The notes under the pieces: model-generated
Told to the model about the DNA's origin: nothing
The model's input: only the letters and a program-made list of their open reading frames with translations
Database searches by the model: none
Assembly: GCF_003675875.1 (NCBI RefSeq)
Contig: NZ_RCDI01000002.1
Span: 436,786 to 500,785, forward strand
DNA from: Halostella limicola
GTDB lineage: Archaea; Halobacteriota; Halobacteria; Halobacteriales; Natronoarchaeaceae
Reading direction: 5' to 3'
DNA: 64,000 bases
Position numbers and translations under genes: made by a program
Shown: positions 34,942 to 42,674 of the stretch, piece by piece
How the letters are laid out: each line of letters opens with the position of its first letter
Numbering within the stretch: position 1 is the first letter of the stretch

Positions 34942-35316
34942 TCACTCCTCGATTTCGATGCGGCGACCGCGGTCGGCGGCGTCCGTCGTCGGGAGGCGGA
35001 CTTCGAGGACGCCGTTGCGGTAGGTGGCGGCGACCGCGTCGACGTCCACCTCGCCGGGGACGGTCACGCGCTCGTCGACGCGGCGGCGTCGGGCGACCGT
35101 CTCCGACTCGGTTTCGCGGTCGGCGGTGACCGTGAGCACGCCGTCGTCGAACGTCAGCGAGATCTCCTCGCGCTCGAAGCCGGGGAGGTCCATCACGAAG
35201 ACGTACTCGCCGTCCTCCTCGACGAGGCTCGTCGCGTCGCTCCATCCCTCTCGGCCCCACATCGTGCGCATCTGTTCCATCATACGGTCCATCTCGTCGA
35301 AAGTAGTGAAGTTCAT
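34942..35316 (-). CDS. Hsp20/alpha-crystallin small heat-shock protein
   Basis: A 124-residue chaperone that holds unfolding proteins. The alpha-crystallin domain runs from about 35 to 120: YVFVMDLPGFEREEISLTFDDG, then RRRRVDERVTVPGEVD and the closing YRNGVLEVRLP (A-x-x-x-x-G-V-L motif). The N-terminal region (FTTFDEMDRMMEQMRTMW) supports oligomerisation. A C-terminal I-x-I motif is replaced by IEIEE. Two AT-rich TATA candidates lie within 45 bp before ATG 35316. Confidence 0.93.
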   Translation of the reverse strand: MNFTTFDEMDRMMEQMRTMWGREGWSDATSLVEEDGEYVFVMDLPGFEREEISLTFDDGVLTVTADRETESETVARRRRVDERVTVPGEVDVDAVAATYRNGVLEVRLPTTDAADRGRRIEIEE

Positions 35317-35450
35317 GATCGTTCGATTATAGAGAGGGCTCGCGAGGAGATAAAGATAGCAGGAACCGTGTTAGCAGGCGATCGAGGCGCCAGAGGACGG
35401 GCTTAACCGTTTCGGAGAGGTTCGATCCACCGAACCAAACGCGCTTGTCC

Positions 35451-35472
35451 TAAAACAAGCAAAATTGTTTTA
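35451..35472 (+). promoter_or_regulatory. Perfect dyad operator over the cbiT TATA box
   Basis: TAAAACAA (35451-35458), six bases, TTGTTTTA (35465-35472): both arms match exactly. The right arm is also the best TATA candidate, ending 25 bp before the cbiT ATG, as expected for a leaderless haloarchaeal promoter. A bound protein would block TBP/TFB. The same pattern occurs at other cobalamin promoters in this window. A nine-base direct repeat CTTGTCCTA brackets it (35444-35452, 35485-35493). Confidence 0.7.
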
Positions 35473-35496
35473 CGTGCCACCACACTTGTCCTACGC

Positions 35497-36069
35497 ATGC
35501 CACGGGTGGAGCTACCCCACGACGCGAAGGCCGGCCCGACGAAGTCCGAGGTGCGGTCGGTCCTGCTTGGCAAACTGGACCTCGGTCCGACCGACCACTT
35601 CGTCGAGGTCGGGTCCTGCACCGGAGCGGTGACCGTCGAGGCCGCGCGCCGCGCCGGGCGCGTGACGGCGATAGAGCGTAAGGAGTCCCGCGCGGAGACG
35701 ACGCGGAAGAACCTCGCCGCGAACGACGTCGAGGGCGTCGAGGTCCGCGTCGCCGAGGCCCCCGAGGGGCTGCCGGACGACGCCGACGCCCTGTTTCTCG
35801 GCGGGAGCCGGAACTACGAGGCGGTGCTCGATCACGCCGTCGAGGCGGGGATCGGGACGGTCGCGATGAACGTCTCGCGGCTCGAAGTCGCCGGCGCGGC
35901 GACCGAGGCGTTCCGCGAGCGCGACCTGCTCGACGACGTCGTGCAGTTCCAGGTGAGCCGCGGCTACGAGCTCGCCGGCGCGACGAGCTTCGACTCGGAG
36001 AACCCGGTGTACATGCTCGTCGGCGGCGCGGGCGACGCCGACGGCGAGTCGGGAGGTGACGACCGATGA
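35497..36069 (+). CDS. cbiT: Cobalt-precorrin-6B C15-methyltransferase/decarboxylase CbiT
   Basis: A 190-residue SAM-dependent methyltransferase that methylates C15 and decarboxylates the C12 acetate during corrin synthesis. Motif I is HFVEVGSCTGAVTVEAA, with the acidic residue in TAIERKESRAE. N-terminal GPTKSEVRSVLLGKL is typical of CbiT. First gene of an operon of four; its stop overlaps the cbiL start (ATGA). Expression is likely controlled at the overlapping dyad and TATA box. The start codon is the ATG 25 bp after the dyad. Confidence 0.94.
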   Translation: MPRVELPHDAKAGPTKSEVRSVLLGKLDLGPTDHFVEVGSCTGAVTVEAARRAGRVTAIERKESRAETTRKNLAANDVEGVEVRVAEAPEGLPDDADALFLGGSRNYEAVLDHAVEAGIGTVAMNVSRLEVAGAATEAFRERDLLDDVVQFQVSRGYELAGATSFDSENPVYMLVGGAGDADGESGGDDR

Positions 36070-36842
36070 CCCTCTACGGCGTCGGCCTCGGCCCCGGCGA
36101 CGCGGAGCTGATCACGGTCAAGGGCAAGCGCGCGCTGGAAGCCGCGGACGTAGTGTACTCGCCCGGCCGCCTCTCGCGGACCGTGGCGACCGAGCACGTC
36201 CCCGAGGAGCGCATCGGCGACCTCGACTTCCCGATGACCCGCGACGAGGAGAAGCTCCGGCGGGCGTGGAAGGAGGCGGCCGCCGAGATAGCGCCGCGAG
36301 CGCGGGAGGGCGACGCCGCCTTCGTGACGCTCGGCGACCCGAACGTCTACTCGACGTTCGGCCACCTCCGCCGGACGATGGCGCACTTCCACCCGGACGT
36401 GGACCTCGAACTCGTCCCCGGCGTCAGCGCGGTCACCGCGTTCACGACGGCGCTCGGCGTCGAGATAGACGCCGGCGCGGGGCTGGCGCTCCGCGAGGCC
36501 GCGCAGGGGGCCTCCCCGACCGGCCCGGACCGGATGGTCCTGTTCAAGGTCACCGACGCGCCCGCGACCCACGAGGGGCTGGTCGAGGCGGGCTACGACG
36601 TTACGTACGGCCGGCGGCTCTACATGGAGCAGGGCGAAACGCTCGTCACCGACGATCCCGAGGAGATCGCCGAGCGCGACTACTACACGCTGGCCTACGC
36701 CGAGAAGGCCGACCTGTCGGTCGACCGCGCGACGGCGAAGTTCGGCCACAGCGAGGAGCGCGCGGAGGCGGCGGAGCACGGCGACGAGGTCGAGCCCCGT
36801 CGTGCGGACCGGCGAGACGAGGGGGTGCCGTCCGATGACTAG
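36066..36842 (+). CDS. cbiL: Cobalt-factor II C20-methyltransferase CbiL
   Basis: A 258-residue tetrapyrrole methylase. The N-terminal GVGLGPGDAELITVKGKRAL is the family start, followed by LGDPNVYSTFGHL and VPGVSAVTAFTTALG that make up the SAM pocket. It transfers a methyl group from SAM to C20 of (cobalt-)precorrin-2. The C-terminal 30 residues form an acidic tail not shared with bacterial CbiL. ATGA overlap with cbiT, and 8 bp overlap with the next gene, show tight coupling. Confidence 0.95.
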   Translation: MTLYGVGLGPGDAELITVKGKRALEAADVVYSPGRLSRTVATEHVPEERIGDLDFPMTRDEEKLRRAWKEAAAEIAPRAREGDAAFVTLGDPNVYSTFGHLRRTMAHFHPDVDLELVPGVSAVTAFTTALGVEIDAGAGLALREAAQGASPTGPDRMVLFKVTDAPATHEGLVEAGYDVTYGRRLYMEQGETLVTDDPEEIAERDYYTLAYAEKADLSVDRATAKFGHSEERAEAAEHGDEVEPRRADRRDEGVPSDD

Positions 36843-37842
36843 CGAGGGCAGCGAGGACGGAGCGCCGGCGGAGTCCTCGGAAGAACAAACGGGGAGCAGC
36901 GCGACCCGTGAGGACGGAGCGCCGGCGGAGTCCTCGGACCGAGCAGGGAGAGGAACGACCCGCGAGGACGCCACCGACCCGCAGGCGGCGATAGACGAAG
37001 CGAGTGAACGACGCCAGCGGGAGCGCGACCCCCGCGTCTACGAGCACACCGCGGGCGACGTGCAGGAGGGGGTCCCCTTCATCGGCGCGGGGCCGGGCGA
37101 CCCCGGCCTGCTCACCGTCACCGGGAAGGAACTCGTCGAGGGCGCGGATCTGGTCGTCCACGCCGGGTCGCTGGTCAACAGCGAACTGCTGGACGAGTAC
37201 TGCGACGACGCCGAACTGGTCAACTCCGTCGGCAAGGACCTCGAAGAGCTGATACCGCTGATGCGGGACGCCTACGAGGACGGCCGCGACGTGGTGCGCC
37301 TCCACAGCGGCGACCCCGCCATCTACGGCGCGGCGCTGGAGCAGATGGACGCGCTGGAACACGAGGGCGTCCCGACGTACTTCGTCCCCGGCGTCACCTC
37401 GGCGTTCGCCGCGAGCGCCACCCTGCGGACGCAGCTCACGTTGAACGAGACGGCGAACCACGTCGCCTTCACCCGCCCGCAGGGGAAGACGCTCGACCCC
37501 GAGGACGACCACATCGCGGAGTTCGCCGAGATGGGCGACGTGACGACGTGCATCTACCTCGGCACGCACGCCGTCGCGGACACGATGGACCGCCTGCTCG
37601 ACGACGGCGTCGACCCCGACACGCCGGTGACGGTGGTGTACCACGCGTCGTGGCCGGACGAGGACATCGTCGAGGGGACGGTGGCGACCATCGGCGACCG
37701 GCTGGAGGACGCGGGCTACCGCGCCTCAGCGATGGTGATCATCGGACAGGCCGGGACCGGCGCGGGGTACGAGCGCTCGTACCTCTACGGCGACTGGGCG
37801 AACCGCGGACCGAACGACGGCGAGACGGAGGCGGACGACTGA
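36835..37842 (+). CDS. cbiF: Cobalt-precorrin-4 C11-methyltransferase CbiF
   Basis: A 335-residue protein. The tetrapyrrole methylase domain begins at about residue 75 (VPFIGAGPGDPGLLTVTGKEL), with VVRLHSGDPAIYGA, VPGVTSAFAASAT and the SAM-site ETANHVAFTRPQGKT. The first 70 residues are an acidic, disordered extension that contains an exact 29-base direct repeat (36853-36881 and 36910-36938), encoding two copies of EDGAPAESS. Bacterial CbiF is about 250 residues, so this tail is extra. ATG 36835 overlaps the end of cbiL; a start after the extension would lose the coupling. Confidence 0.94.
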   Translation: MTSEGSEDGAPAESSEEQTGSSATREDGAPAESSDRAGRGTTREDATDPQAAIDEASERRQRERDPRVYEHTAGDVQEGVPFIGAGPGDPGLLTVTGKELVEGADLVVHAGSLVNSELLDEYCDDAELVNSVGKDLEELIPLMRDAYEDGRDVVRLHSGDPAIYGAALEQMDALEHEGVPTYFVPGVTSAFAASATLRTQLTLNETANHVAFTRPQGKTLDPEDDHIAEFAEMGDVTTCIYLGTHAVADTMDRLLDDGVDPDTPVTVVYHASWPDEDIVEGTVATIGDRLEDAGYRASAMVIIGQAGTGAGYERSYLYGDWANRGPNDGETEADD

Positions 37843-37844
37843 CC

Positions 37845-38834
37845 ATGAGCACCGACGCGAACGACACCGACGGGGACGCATCGACCGACGACGGCGGCCA
37901 CTGCAGCACGCCCGACAGCGACGGCGAGGTCGCCGAGGAGATAGCGATAATCTCCTTCGAGCGCAAGCTGGACACCGCCGAGGAGATCAAGGAGGGCATC
38001 GGCGACCGCTACGAGACGATCGACATTATCGAGTACCACGGCGACGTGTTCGCGGAGCACTGGGGCGAGTACGACTGCTTCGTCGGCCTGATGGCCAGCG
38101 GCATCGCGATGCGCAAGACCGCGCCGCTGCTCGACGACAAGTGGGACGACCCGGCCATCTGCGTCGTCGACGAGGAGCTGACGTGGGCCATCCCCATCAC
38201 CGGCGGACACCACGGCGCGAACCAGGTCGCCGACGACCTCGCGTCGATGGGCGCGGTCCCGGCGATGACGACAGCGAGCGAGGCGGCGGACAAGCAGGGC
38301 GTCGAGAAGCAGGCGAAGGCGCTCGACGCGCACGTCGTCAACGGCGACTCGACGGTGGCGACGAACCTCGCCGTGCTGGACGACGAACTCGGCCCCGTCG
38401 AGCGCCTCGACGGCCCGAAGGCCGTCCTCGTGGGCGACGACGTCACCGTCCTGAAGCGCAACGCGGACGACGGCGTCGTGCTCGGAACCGGGAGCGTCTC
38501 CGGCGCGAAGGTCGAGCAGTTCCACGCGGCGTGGGAGCGGGCGCTCGACGAGGCCGGGAAAGAGTGGGACGACGTGGAGTTCGTCGCCACCGGCACGCGC
38601 AAGGAGGAGGAGCCCGGCCTGCTCGAAGCGGCCGAGGAGAAGGGCCTCGGCGTGGTCTCGATGACCAAGGAGGACCTCGAACCCCACGAGGGGCCGACCC
38701 CCTCGCGCTCGAAAGAGCTGATCGGCTGGCCCGGCATCGCCGAGGCGAGCGCCATCGCGGCCGGCGCCGAGCACGAACTCCTGCTGGCGAAGCTCAGTCA
38801 CGACGACGCGGTGACGGTGGCGGTCGGGCGATAG
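37845..38834 (+). CDS. cbiG: Cobalt-precorrin-5A hydrolase CbiG
   Basis: A 329-residue protein that opens the delta-lactone of cobalt-precorrin-5A and releases acetaldehyde. Central motifs are FVGLMASGIAMRKTAPLLDDKW, VVDEELTWAIPITGGHHGANQVADDLA, and the C-terminal CbiG domain with SRSKELIGWPGIAEASAIAAG. The first 30 residues are acidic and disordered. It is the last gene of operon 1, 2 bp after cbiF. No CbiJ or CbiD gene lies nearby. Confidence 0.94.
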   Translation: MSTDANDTDGDASTDDGGHCSTPDSDGEVAEEIAIISFERKLDTAEEIKEGIGDRYETIDIIEYHGDVFAEHWGEYDCFVGLMASGIAMRKTAPLLDDKWDDPAICVVDEELTWAIPITGGHHGANQVADDLASMGAVPAMTTASEAADKQGVEKQAKALDAHVVNGDSTVATNLAVLDDELGPVERLDGPKAVLVGDDVTVLKRNADDGVVLGTGSVSGAKVEQFHAAWERALDEAGKEWDDVEFVATGTRKEEEPGLLEAAEEKGLGVVSMTKEDLEPHEGPTPSRSKELIGWPGIAEASAIAAGAEHELLLAKLSHDDAVTVAVGR

Positions 38835-38896
38835 CGCGACCCTCCCGCCGATCCCGGAGCGACCCGTTCACCGACCGACGCTCGGAGCCGGCGTCG

Positions 38897-39364
38897 TCAC
38901 GCCCGACTCCCGACGCCCAACGTATCGGAGACCTGTAGCGCCGCACCGAGCCCGGAGCACACGACGCCGACCGGGACGAGCGCCAGCCCGAGGCCGATCG
39001 GGCCGTCGATCCGCACGAACAGGTGCGTACCGGTGAGCGTCCACAGCGTCGTCAGCACGTACTGGACGGCGAGCAGGAGCACCGCACCGCCCCCGGCCGC
39101 GACCCCCAGCGTGAGCAGTTGCCGCGGCCGCTCCTCCGGCGCCGACGTCCGGGCGACGAGATACAGGAGGCCCGCCTCGGCGATCGCGAGCGATCCCGCG
39201 ACCGCGTAGACGACGGCGAATATCCCAGCGAGGCCCGCCGCGAACCCGTCGCCGCGCGGCGTTTCGGGGACGTTCGAGAGGATGTCCGCCGCGATGGTTA
39301 CACCGACCGTGCCGACCGCCCCGGCTCCGAGCGCGACGGCGCGGGGCGTTGGACTGAGGACCAT
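38897..39364 (-). CDS. Four-helix membrane protein, unknown
   Basis: A 155-residue hydrophobic protein with four membrane helices: AVALGAGAVGTVGVTIAADIL, GLAGIFAVVYAVAGSLAIAEAG, LLTLGVAAGGGAVLLLAVQY and IGLGLALVPVGVVCSGLGAA. The start may be ATG 39364 or an ATG four codons upstream. It faces the end of cbiG (convergent, 62 bp). No known family; its position next to the cobalamin operon may be coincidental. Confidence 0.6.
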   Translation of the reverse strand: MVLSPTPRAVALGAGAVGTVGVTIAADILSNVPETPRGDGFAAGLAGIFAVVYAVAGSLAIAEAGLLYLVARTSAPEERPRQLLTLGVAAGGGAVLLLAVQYVLTTLWTLTGTHLFVRIDGPIGLGLALVPVGVVCSGLGAALQVSDTLGVGSRA

Positions 39365-39428
39365 AATTCCGGTCATGTGGGACGGTAGATAAACGCACCG
39401 AACGGAAGCCGGAGAACGGTCTCGCTGT

Positions 39429-39845
39429 TCACTCCAGCAGTCGCTCCCGCACGTCGCCGTCCGGTATCTCGCAGCGGTCCTTCTTCCCGAACCAGCGGTA
39501 GCGGTTGGCCGCGACGACGTCGTACGCCCGGTCGCGGATCCGGCGCGGGACGAGCCGGAACGGAGCGAGCAGGCCGTAGACGCCGCCGAGGAGTTCGGCG
39601 ATCCGGAGGACGGCGTCCGACTTCACGTAGTGGTCGTCGCCCTCGACCAGGACGACCGACTCCAGTTCGTCGGTCGGGAGGCCGCGCTCGGCGAGCAGTT
39701 CCCGCCCCGCCTCGGACTGGAGCGACGCGAAGCGGAACCGGCCCTCGGGGTCCCGCGGCGCGAGAAACTGGACGAACCCGCTGCAGAGGTTACAGACGCC
39801 GTCGAAGAGGACGACCGGCCCGTCGTTCGGAGTGTCCGCGGTCAT
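39429..39845 (-). CDS. DCC family (DUF393) thiol-disulfide oxidoreductase
   Basis: A 138-residue protein. VVLFDGVCNLCSGFVQF carries the family CxxC (CNLC) after the DG motif, and the later GVYGLLAPFRLVPRRIRDRAYDVVAANRYRWFG is the C-terminal DCC signature. It is divergent from the HTTM protein gene (129 bp between starts). DCC and HTTM domains are often found next to each other or fused, which supports a joint membrane redox/carboxylation-like role. Start ATG 39843-39845 is preferred to an in-frame codon ten residues upstream. Confidence 0.9.
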   Translation of the reverse strand: MTADTPNDGPVVLFDGVCNLCSGFVQFLAPRDPEGRFRFASLQSEAGRELLAERGLPTDELESVVLVEGDDHYVKSDAVLRIAELLGGVYGLLAPFRLVPRRIRDRAYDVVAANRYRWFGKKDRCEIPDGDVRERLLE

Positions 39846-39974
39846 CGAGTGCCTCGATCTTCGGTTCTCCGACAATTGAGCGTTTCGAACGGTCGGAGGC
39901 GCGTTCGTTTCATCGCACAGAAAGCTTATTTAGCGCCGGCGGGGACGCTGGCGAACGGACCTCCCCGCTCACAC

Positions 39975-41558
39975 ATGAACCGCCGCACGCCCTCCCTCCC
40001 CTCCACGGTCCCAGACGCACTGGACAGGCTGCCCGCCGCGTTCGCGCGCCGGGTCGCGGTCGACCGCCGGGCGCTCGCCGCGTTCCGCGCCGCGCTCGGC
40101 GCGCTGGTGATCGCCGACCTCGCGCTCCGGTCGCGCGACCTGGTCGCGTTCTACACCGACGCGGGCGTCCTCCCGCGTTCTGCCCTGTTCGCGGACTACG
40201 GAACGGTCTACTCGGTCCACGCGGTCTCGGGCGCACCGTGGGCACAGGCTCTCCTGTTCCTGCTCGCCGGCGCGGTCGCCCTCGCACTGGTCGTCGGCTA
40301 TCGGACGCGGGCCGCGACGGCGGTCACGTGGCTCCTGCTCGTCTCGCTCCACCTGCGCAACTCGATGGTGCTCAACGGCGGCGACACCCTGCTGCGCATG
40401 CTGCTGTTCTGGGCGATCTTCCTGCCGCTGGGCGACCGGTGGGCGGTCGACGCGCGAACGGGGGCGGACGAAACCGAGACGACGGCGGCCTCCGTCGGAA
40501 CGATGGCCGTGCTGCTCCAGGTCGTCCTGATGTACGGGACCAACGCCGTCCACAAGACGAGAAGCGACGCGTGGACCAGCGGGGAGGCGGTCGCTTACGT
40601 CTTCCAGGCCGACCACCTGACCATACTGCTCGGCGACGCGCTCGCGGGGTATCCCGCCCCCCTGGAAGCCTTCACCTACCTCTGGATGGCACTGATCCTC
40701 GCCTCGCCGCTTCTCCTCGTGCTCACCGACCTCCCGCGGGCGGCGCTTGCGTCGGCCTTCGCCGGGATGCATCTCGGCATGCTCGTCACGCTCCGGATCG
40801 ACCTGTTCCCGCTGATCGCCGTCGCGGGGCTGATCCCGTTCTACCCGCCGGTCGTCTGGGACGCCGCGGAGTCGCTCGCCGACCGGATCGGCGCGGCTGC
40901 CGCCGTCGAGTCCCTGTCGGAGCGCGTCGCCCCGCCTGCCGTCGTCTCCGTTCCAGCAGCCGTGTCGCTGGGGCGCTCCGCGGACCTCGCGTCGGACAGC
41001 TCAGCGACCGCCGCCCTCTCCGCCGCTCTCGAACGGGCGCGAGGGGCGTTCCTGACCCTCGTCCCCTGCGTCTTCCTCGTGCTGGTCGTCACGTCGAACG
41101 CCGCAGCGGTCGACTACGCGACGACGCCCGACGCCGGCGACCGGGCGCTGGACGCCATCCGGGGCGACCAGAACTGGCGCATGTTCGCCCCGACCCCGAC
41201 GCGGACGACGAAGTGGTTCGCGGCCCCGGCGGCGCTGGAGAACGGCTCCGAGGTCGACCTCCTCCACCGGTCGCGGGTCGACCTCGACCGGCCGGCGCGG
41301 GCGCAGGACGCGTATCCCACCTCGCGCTGGCGGAAGTACCTCGTCAACGCCCGGTTCGCCGACAACGAGAAGCACCGCTCCTACCTCGCGAACTATCTCT
41401 GTGAACGCTGGAACGAGGGCCGCGGGGTCGACGCCGAGTCGGTCACGGTCTACTACCTCTACGAGCGCACCGACCCGTACGACGGCACGACCGCGTCGGG
41501 CGAGACGGCGATCCTGACTTACGACTGCGACGGCGAGTTCGTGCAGAGCGCGGGGTGA
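39975..41558 (+). CDS. HTTM-domain (vitamin K carboxylase-like) membrane protein
   Basis: A 527-residue membrane protein. The N-terminal half is an HTTM domain (horizontally transferred transmembrane domain): LAAFRAALGALVIADLALRS, SLHLRNSMVLNGGDTLLRM, LQVVLMYGTNAVHKTRSDAW. The lysine and histidine positions resemble those in gamma-glutamyl carboxylase-like proteins, but carboxylation is not shown. The C-terminal 200 residues contain a linker and an extracytoplasmic domain (NWRMFAPTPTRTTKWFAAPA). The AT-rich divergent promoter (AAGCTTATTTAGCGCC) is shared with the DCC gene. Confidence 0.88.
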   Translation: MNRRTPSLPSTVPDALDRLPAAFARRVAVDRRALAAFRAALGALVIADLALRSRDLVAFYTDAGVLPRSALFADYGTVYSVHAVSGAPWAQALLFLLAGAVALALVVGYRTRAATAVTWLLLVSLHLRNSMVLNGGDTLLRMLLFWAIFLPLGDRWAVDARTGADETETTAASVGTMAVLLQVVLMYGTNAVHKTRSDAWTSGEAVAYVFQADHLTILLGDALAGYPAPLEAFTYLWMALILASPLLLVLTDLPRAALASAFAGMHLGMLVTLRIDLFPLIAVAGLIPFYPPVVWDAAESLADRIGAAAAVESLSERVAPPAVVSVPAAVSLGRSADLASDSSATAALSAALERARGAFLTLVPCVFLVLVVTSNAAAVDYATTPDAGDRALDAIRGDQNWRMFAPTPTRTTKWFAAPAALENGSEVDLLHRSRVDLDRPARAQDAYPTSRWRKYLVNARFADNEKHRSYLANYLCERWNEGRGVDAESVTVYYLYERTDPYDGTTASGETAILTYDCDGEFVQSAG

Positions 41559-41654
41559 CCCGACGGCGCCCCGCGCTCCGCCGCCGTACCGACTCGGAGC
41601 AACTGCTCGCGGCTCGGTCAACCTCACTGGTCCGCCGAGTAACCTCACTTTCAC

Positions 41655-41676
41655 TAATACAACCAAAATTGTTTTA
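41655..41676 (+). promoter_or_regulatory. Dyad operator before cobalamin operon 2
   Basis: TAATACAA (41655-41662), six bases, TTGTTTTA (41669-41676): one mismatch between arms. Fourteen bases around the right arm (CAAAATTGTTTTAC) are identical to the cbiT site. It ends 25 bp before the GTG at 41701, the same spacing as at cbiT, so the right arm again serves as TATA box and the mRNA probably starts at 41701 (inference). Confidence 0.68.
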
Positions 41677-41700
41677 CCTGAAACTCGCGTTGTACCGGGC

Positions 41701-41763
41701 GTGAGAGACAGGAGTTCGAGCCGCCGTCGAACGCGGCCGGCACAGACGGAGGGGGTAGCGTGA
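41701..41763 (+). CDS. Putative 20-residue leader peptide before cbiH
   Basis: GTG 41701 opens a 20-codon frame rich in arginine and serine (MRDRSSSRRRTRPAQTEGVA, reading GTG as Met) whose TGA overlaps the GTG start of the first cbiH copy (GTGA). The GTG lies exactly at the position expected for a leaderless transcript, given the operator/TATA spacing at cbiT. It may couple translation or act as a leader peptide. Alternatively the mRNA simply has a 59-base leader; no homology is known to support translation. Confidence 0.35.
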   Translation: MRDRSSSRRRTRPAQTEGVA

Positions 41764-42671
41764 CCGACGAGGTCGCGCCCGCCGACGACCTCGGCAAGCT
41801 GTACGTCGTCGGCATCGGGCCCGGCCTGCCGGGCGACATGACCCAGCGCGCGAAGGACGTCATCCAGACCGCGGACTGCGTCATCGCGTCGAACCTCTAT
41901 CAGGAGTTCCTCCGGAAGGACGGGACCTTACCACCAGAGACACCGCGAGACTCCTCCGGAGCCTCGCGAACTCCCGAACCCGACGATTCGGGAACCGCCA
42001 CAGACGGCGGGACGGCGTCCGCCTCCGCGAGCGCCCAACCGGACCAGGAGGTGATCCGCTCCACGATGGGCCGCCAGATCGAACTCGCCCGCGAGGCGTT
42101 CGAGCGCGTCCGGAACGGCGAGACGGTCGCGCACGTCTCCGGCGGCGACCCGAACGTGTACGGCAAGTCCGACCTGCTGTTCCTGATGGCGCAGGAGGAC
42201 GAGGTGAACGACGTCCCCATCGAGATCGTCCCCGGCGTCACCGCGGCGCTGGGCGGCGCGGCGAACCTCGGCGCGCCGCTGTCGAACGACTTCTGCACGA
42301 TCTCGCTGTCCGACAAGTGGCGCGGGTGGGACGAGATCGAGGAGAAGCTCCGGGCCGCCGCCATCTCGGGGTTCGTCATCGTCCTGTACAACTGCTGGCG
42401 CAACTACGAGCGGGCGGTCGAGATCGTCCGCGAGGAGCGCGCCGACGACGCGGCGGTCGCCATCGTCAACGACGCCGGCCGCGGCGACGCCGGCCGCAAC
42501 GGCGAGAGTCAGACGATCACGACGCTCGGCGAGGCCACGGAGCACGACGACAAGGTCGCCGGGATGGGCACCTCGCTCGTCATCGGCAACCACGAGACCG
42601 AGGTCTGGAGCAACGACTACGAGCGGTTCCTCGTCACCCCGCGCGGCGGGCGTGACGTCGACGACTTCTGA
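41760..42671 (+). CDS. cbiH: Cobalt-precorrin-3 C17-methyltransferase CbiH/CobJ, copy 1
   Basis: A 303-residue tetrapyrrole methylase. VVGIGPGLPGDMTQRAKDVI, HVSGGDPNVYGKSDLL, VPGVTAALGGAANLGAPLSNDFCTISLSD and VTPRGG are CobJ/CbiH signatures. An insertion of about 45 residues (residues 52-97), rich in Ser, Thr, Asp and Pro, splits the N-terminal domain. The family catalyses ring contraction with methylation at C17. A second copy follows at once. Unlike copy 2, its SDKWRGWDEIEE and YNCWRN substitutions in the substrate loop hint at a different job. GTG start at 41760. Confidence 0.93.
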   Translation: MTDEVAPADDLGKLYVVGIGPGLPGDMTQRAKDVIQTADCVIASNLYQEFLRKDGTLPPETPRDSSGASRTPEPDDSGTATDGGTASASASAQPDQEVIRSTMGRQIELAREAFERVRNGETVAHVSGGDPNVYGKSDLLFLMAQEDEVNDVPIEIVPGVTAALGGAANLGAPLSNDFCTISLSDKWRGWDEIEEKLRAAAISGFVIVLYNCWRNYERAVEIVREERADDAAVAIVNDAGRGDAGRNGESQTITTLGEATEHDDKVAGMGTSLVIGNHETEVWSNDYERFLVTPRGGRDVDDF

Positions 42672-42674
42672 ACC

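Noticed and set aside
35317..41759. B12 riboswitch before the cobalamin operons
   Set aside because: No B12-box-like conserved core is visible, and start codons lie about 25 bp after the TATA candidates, leaving no room for the roughly 200-base structure.
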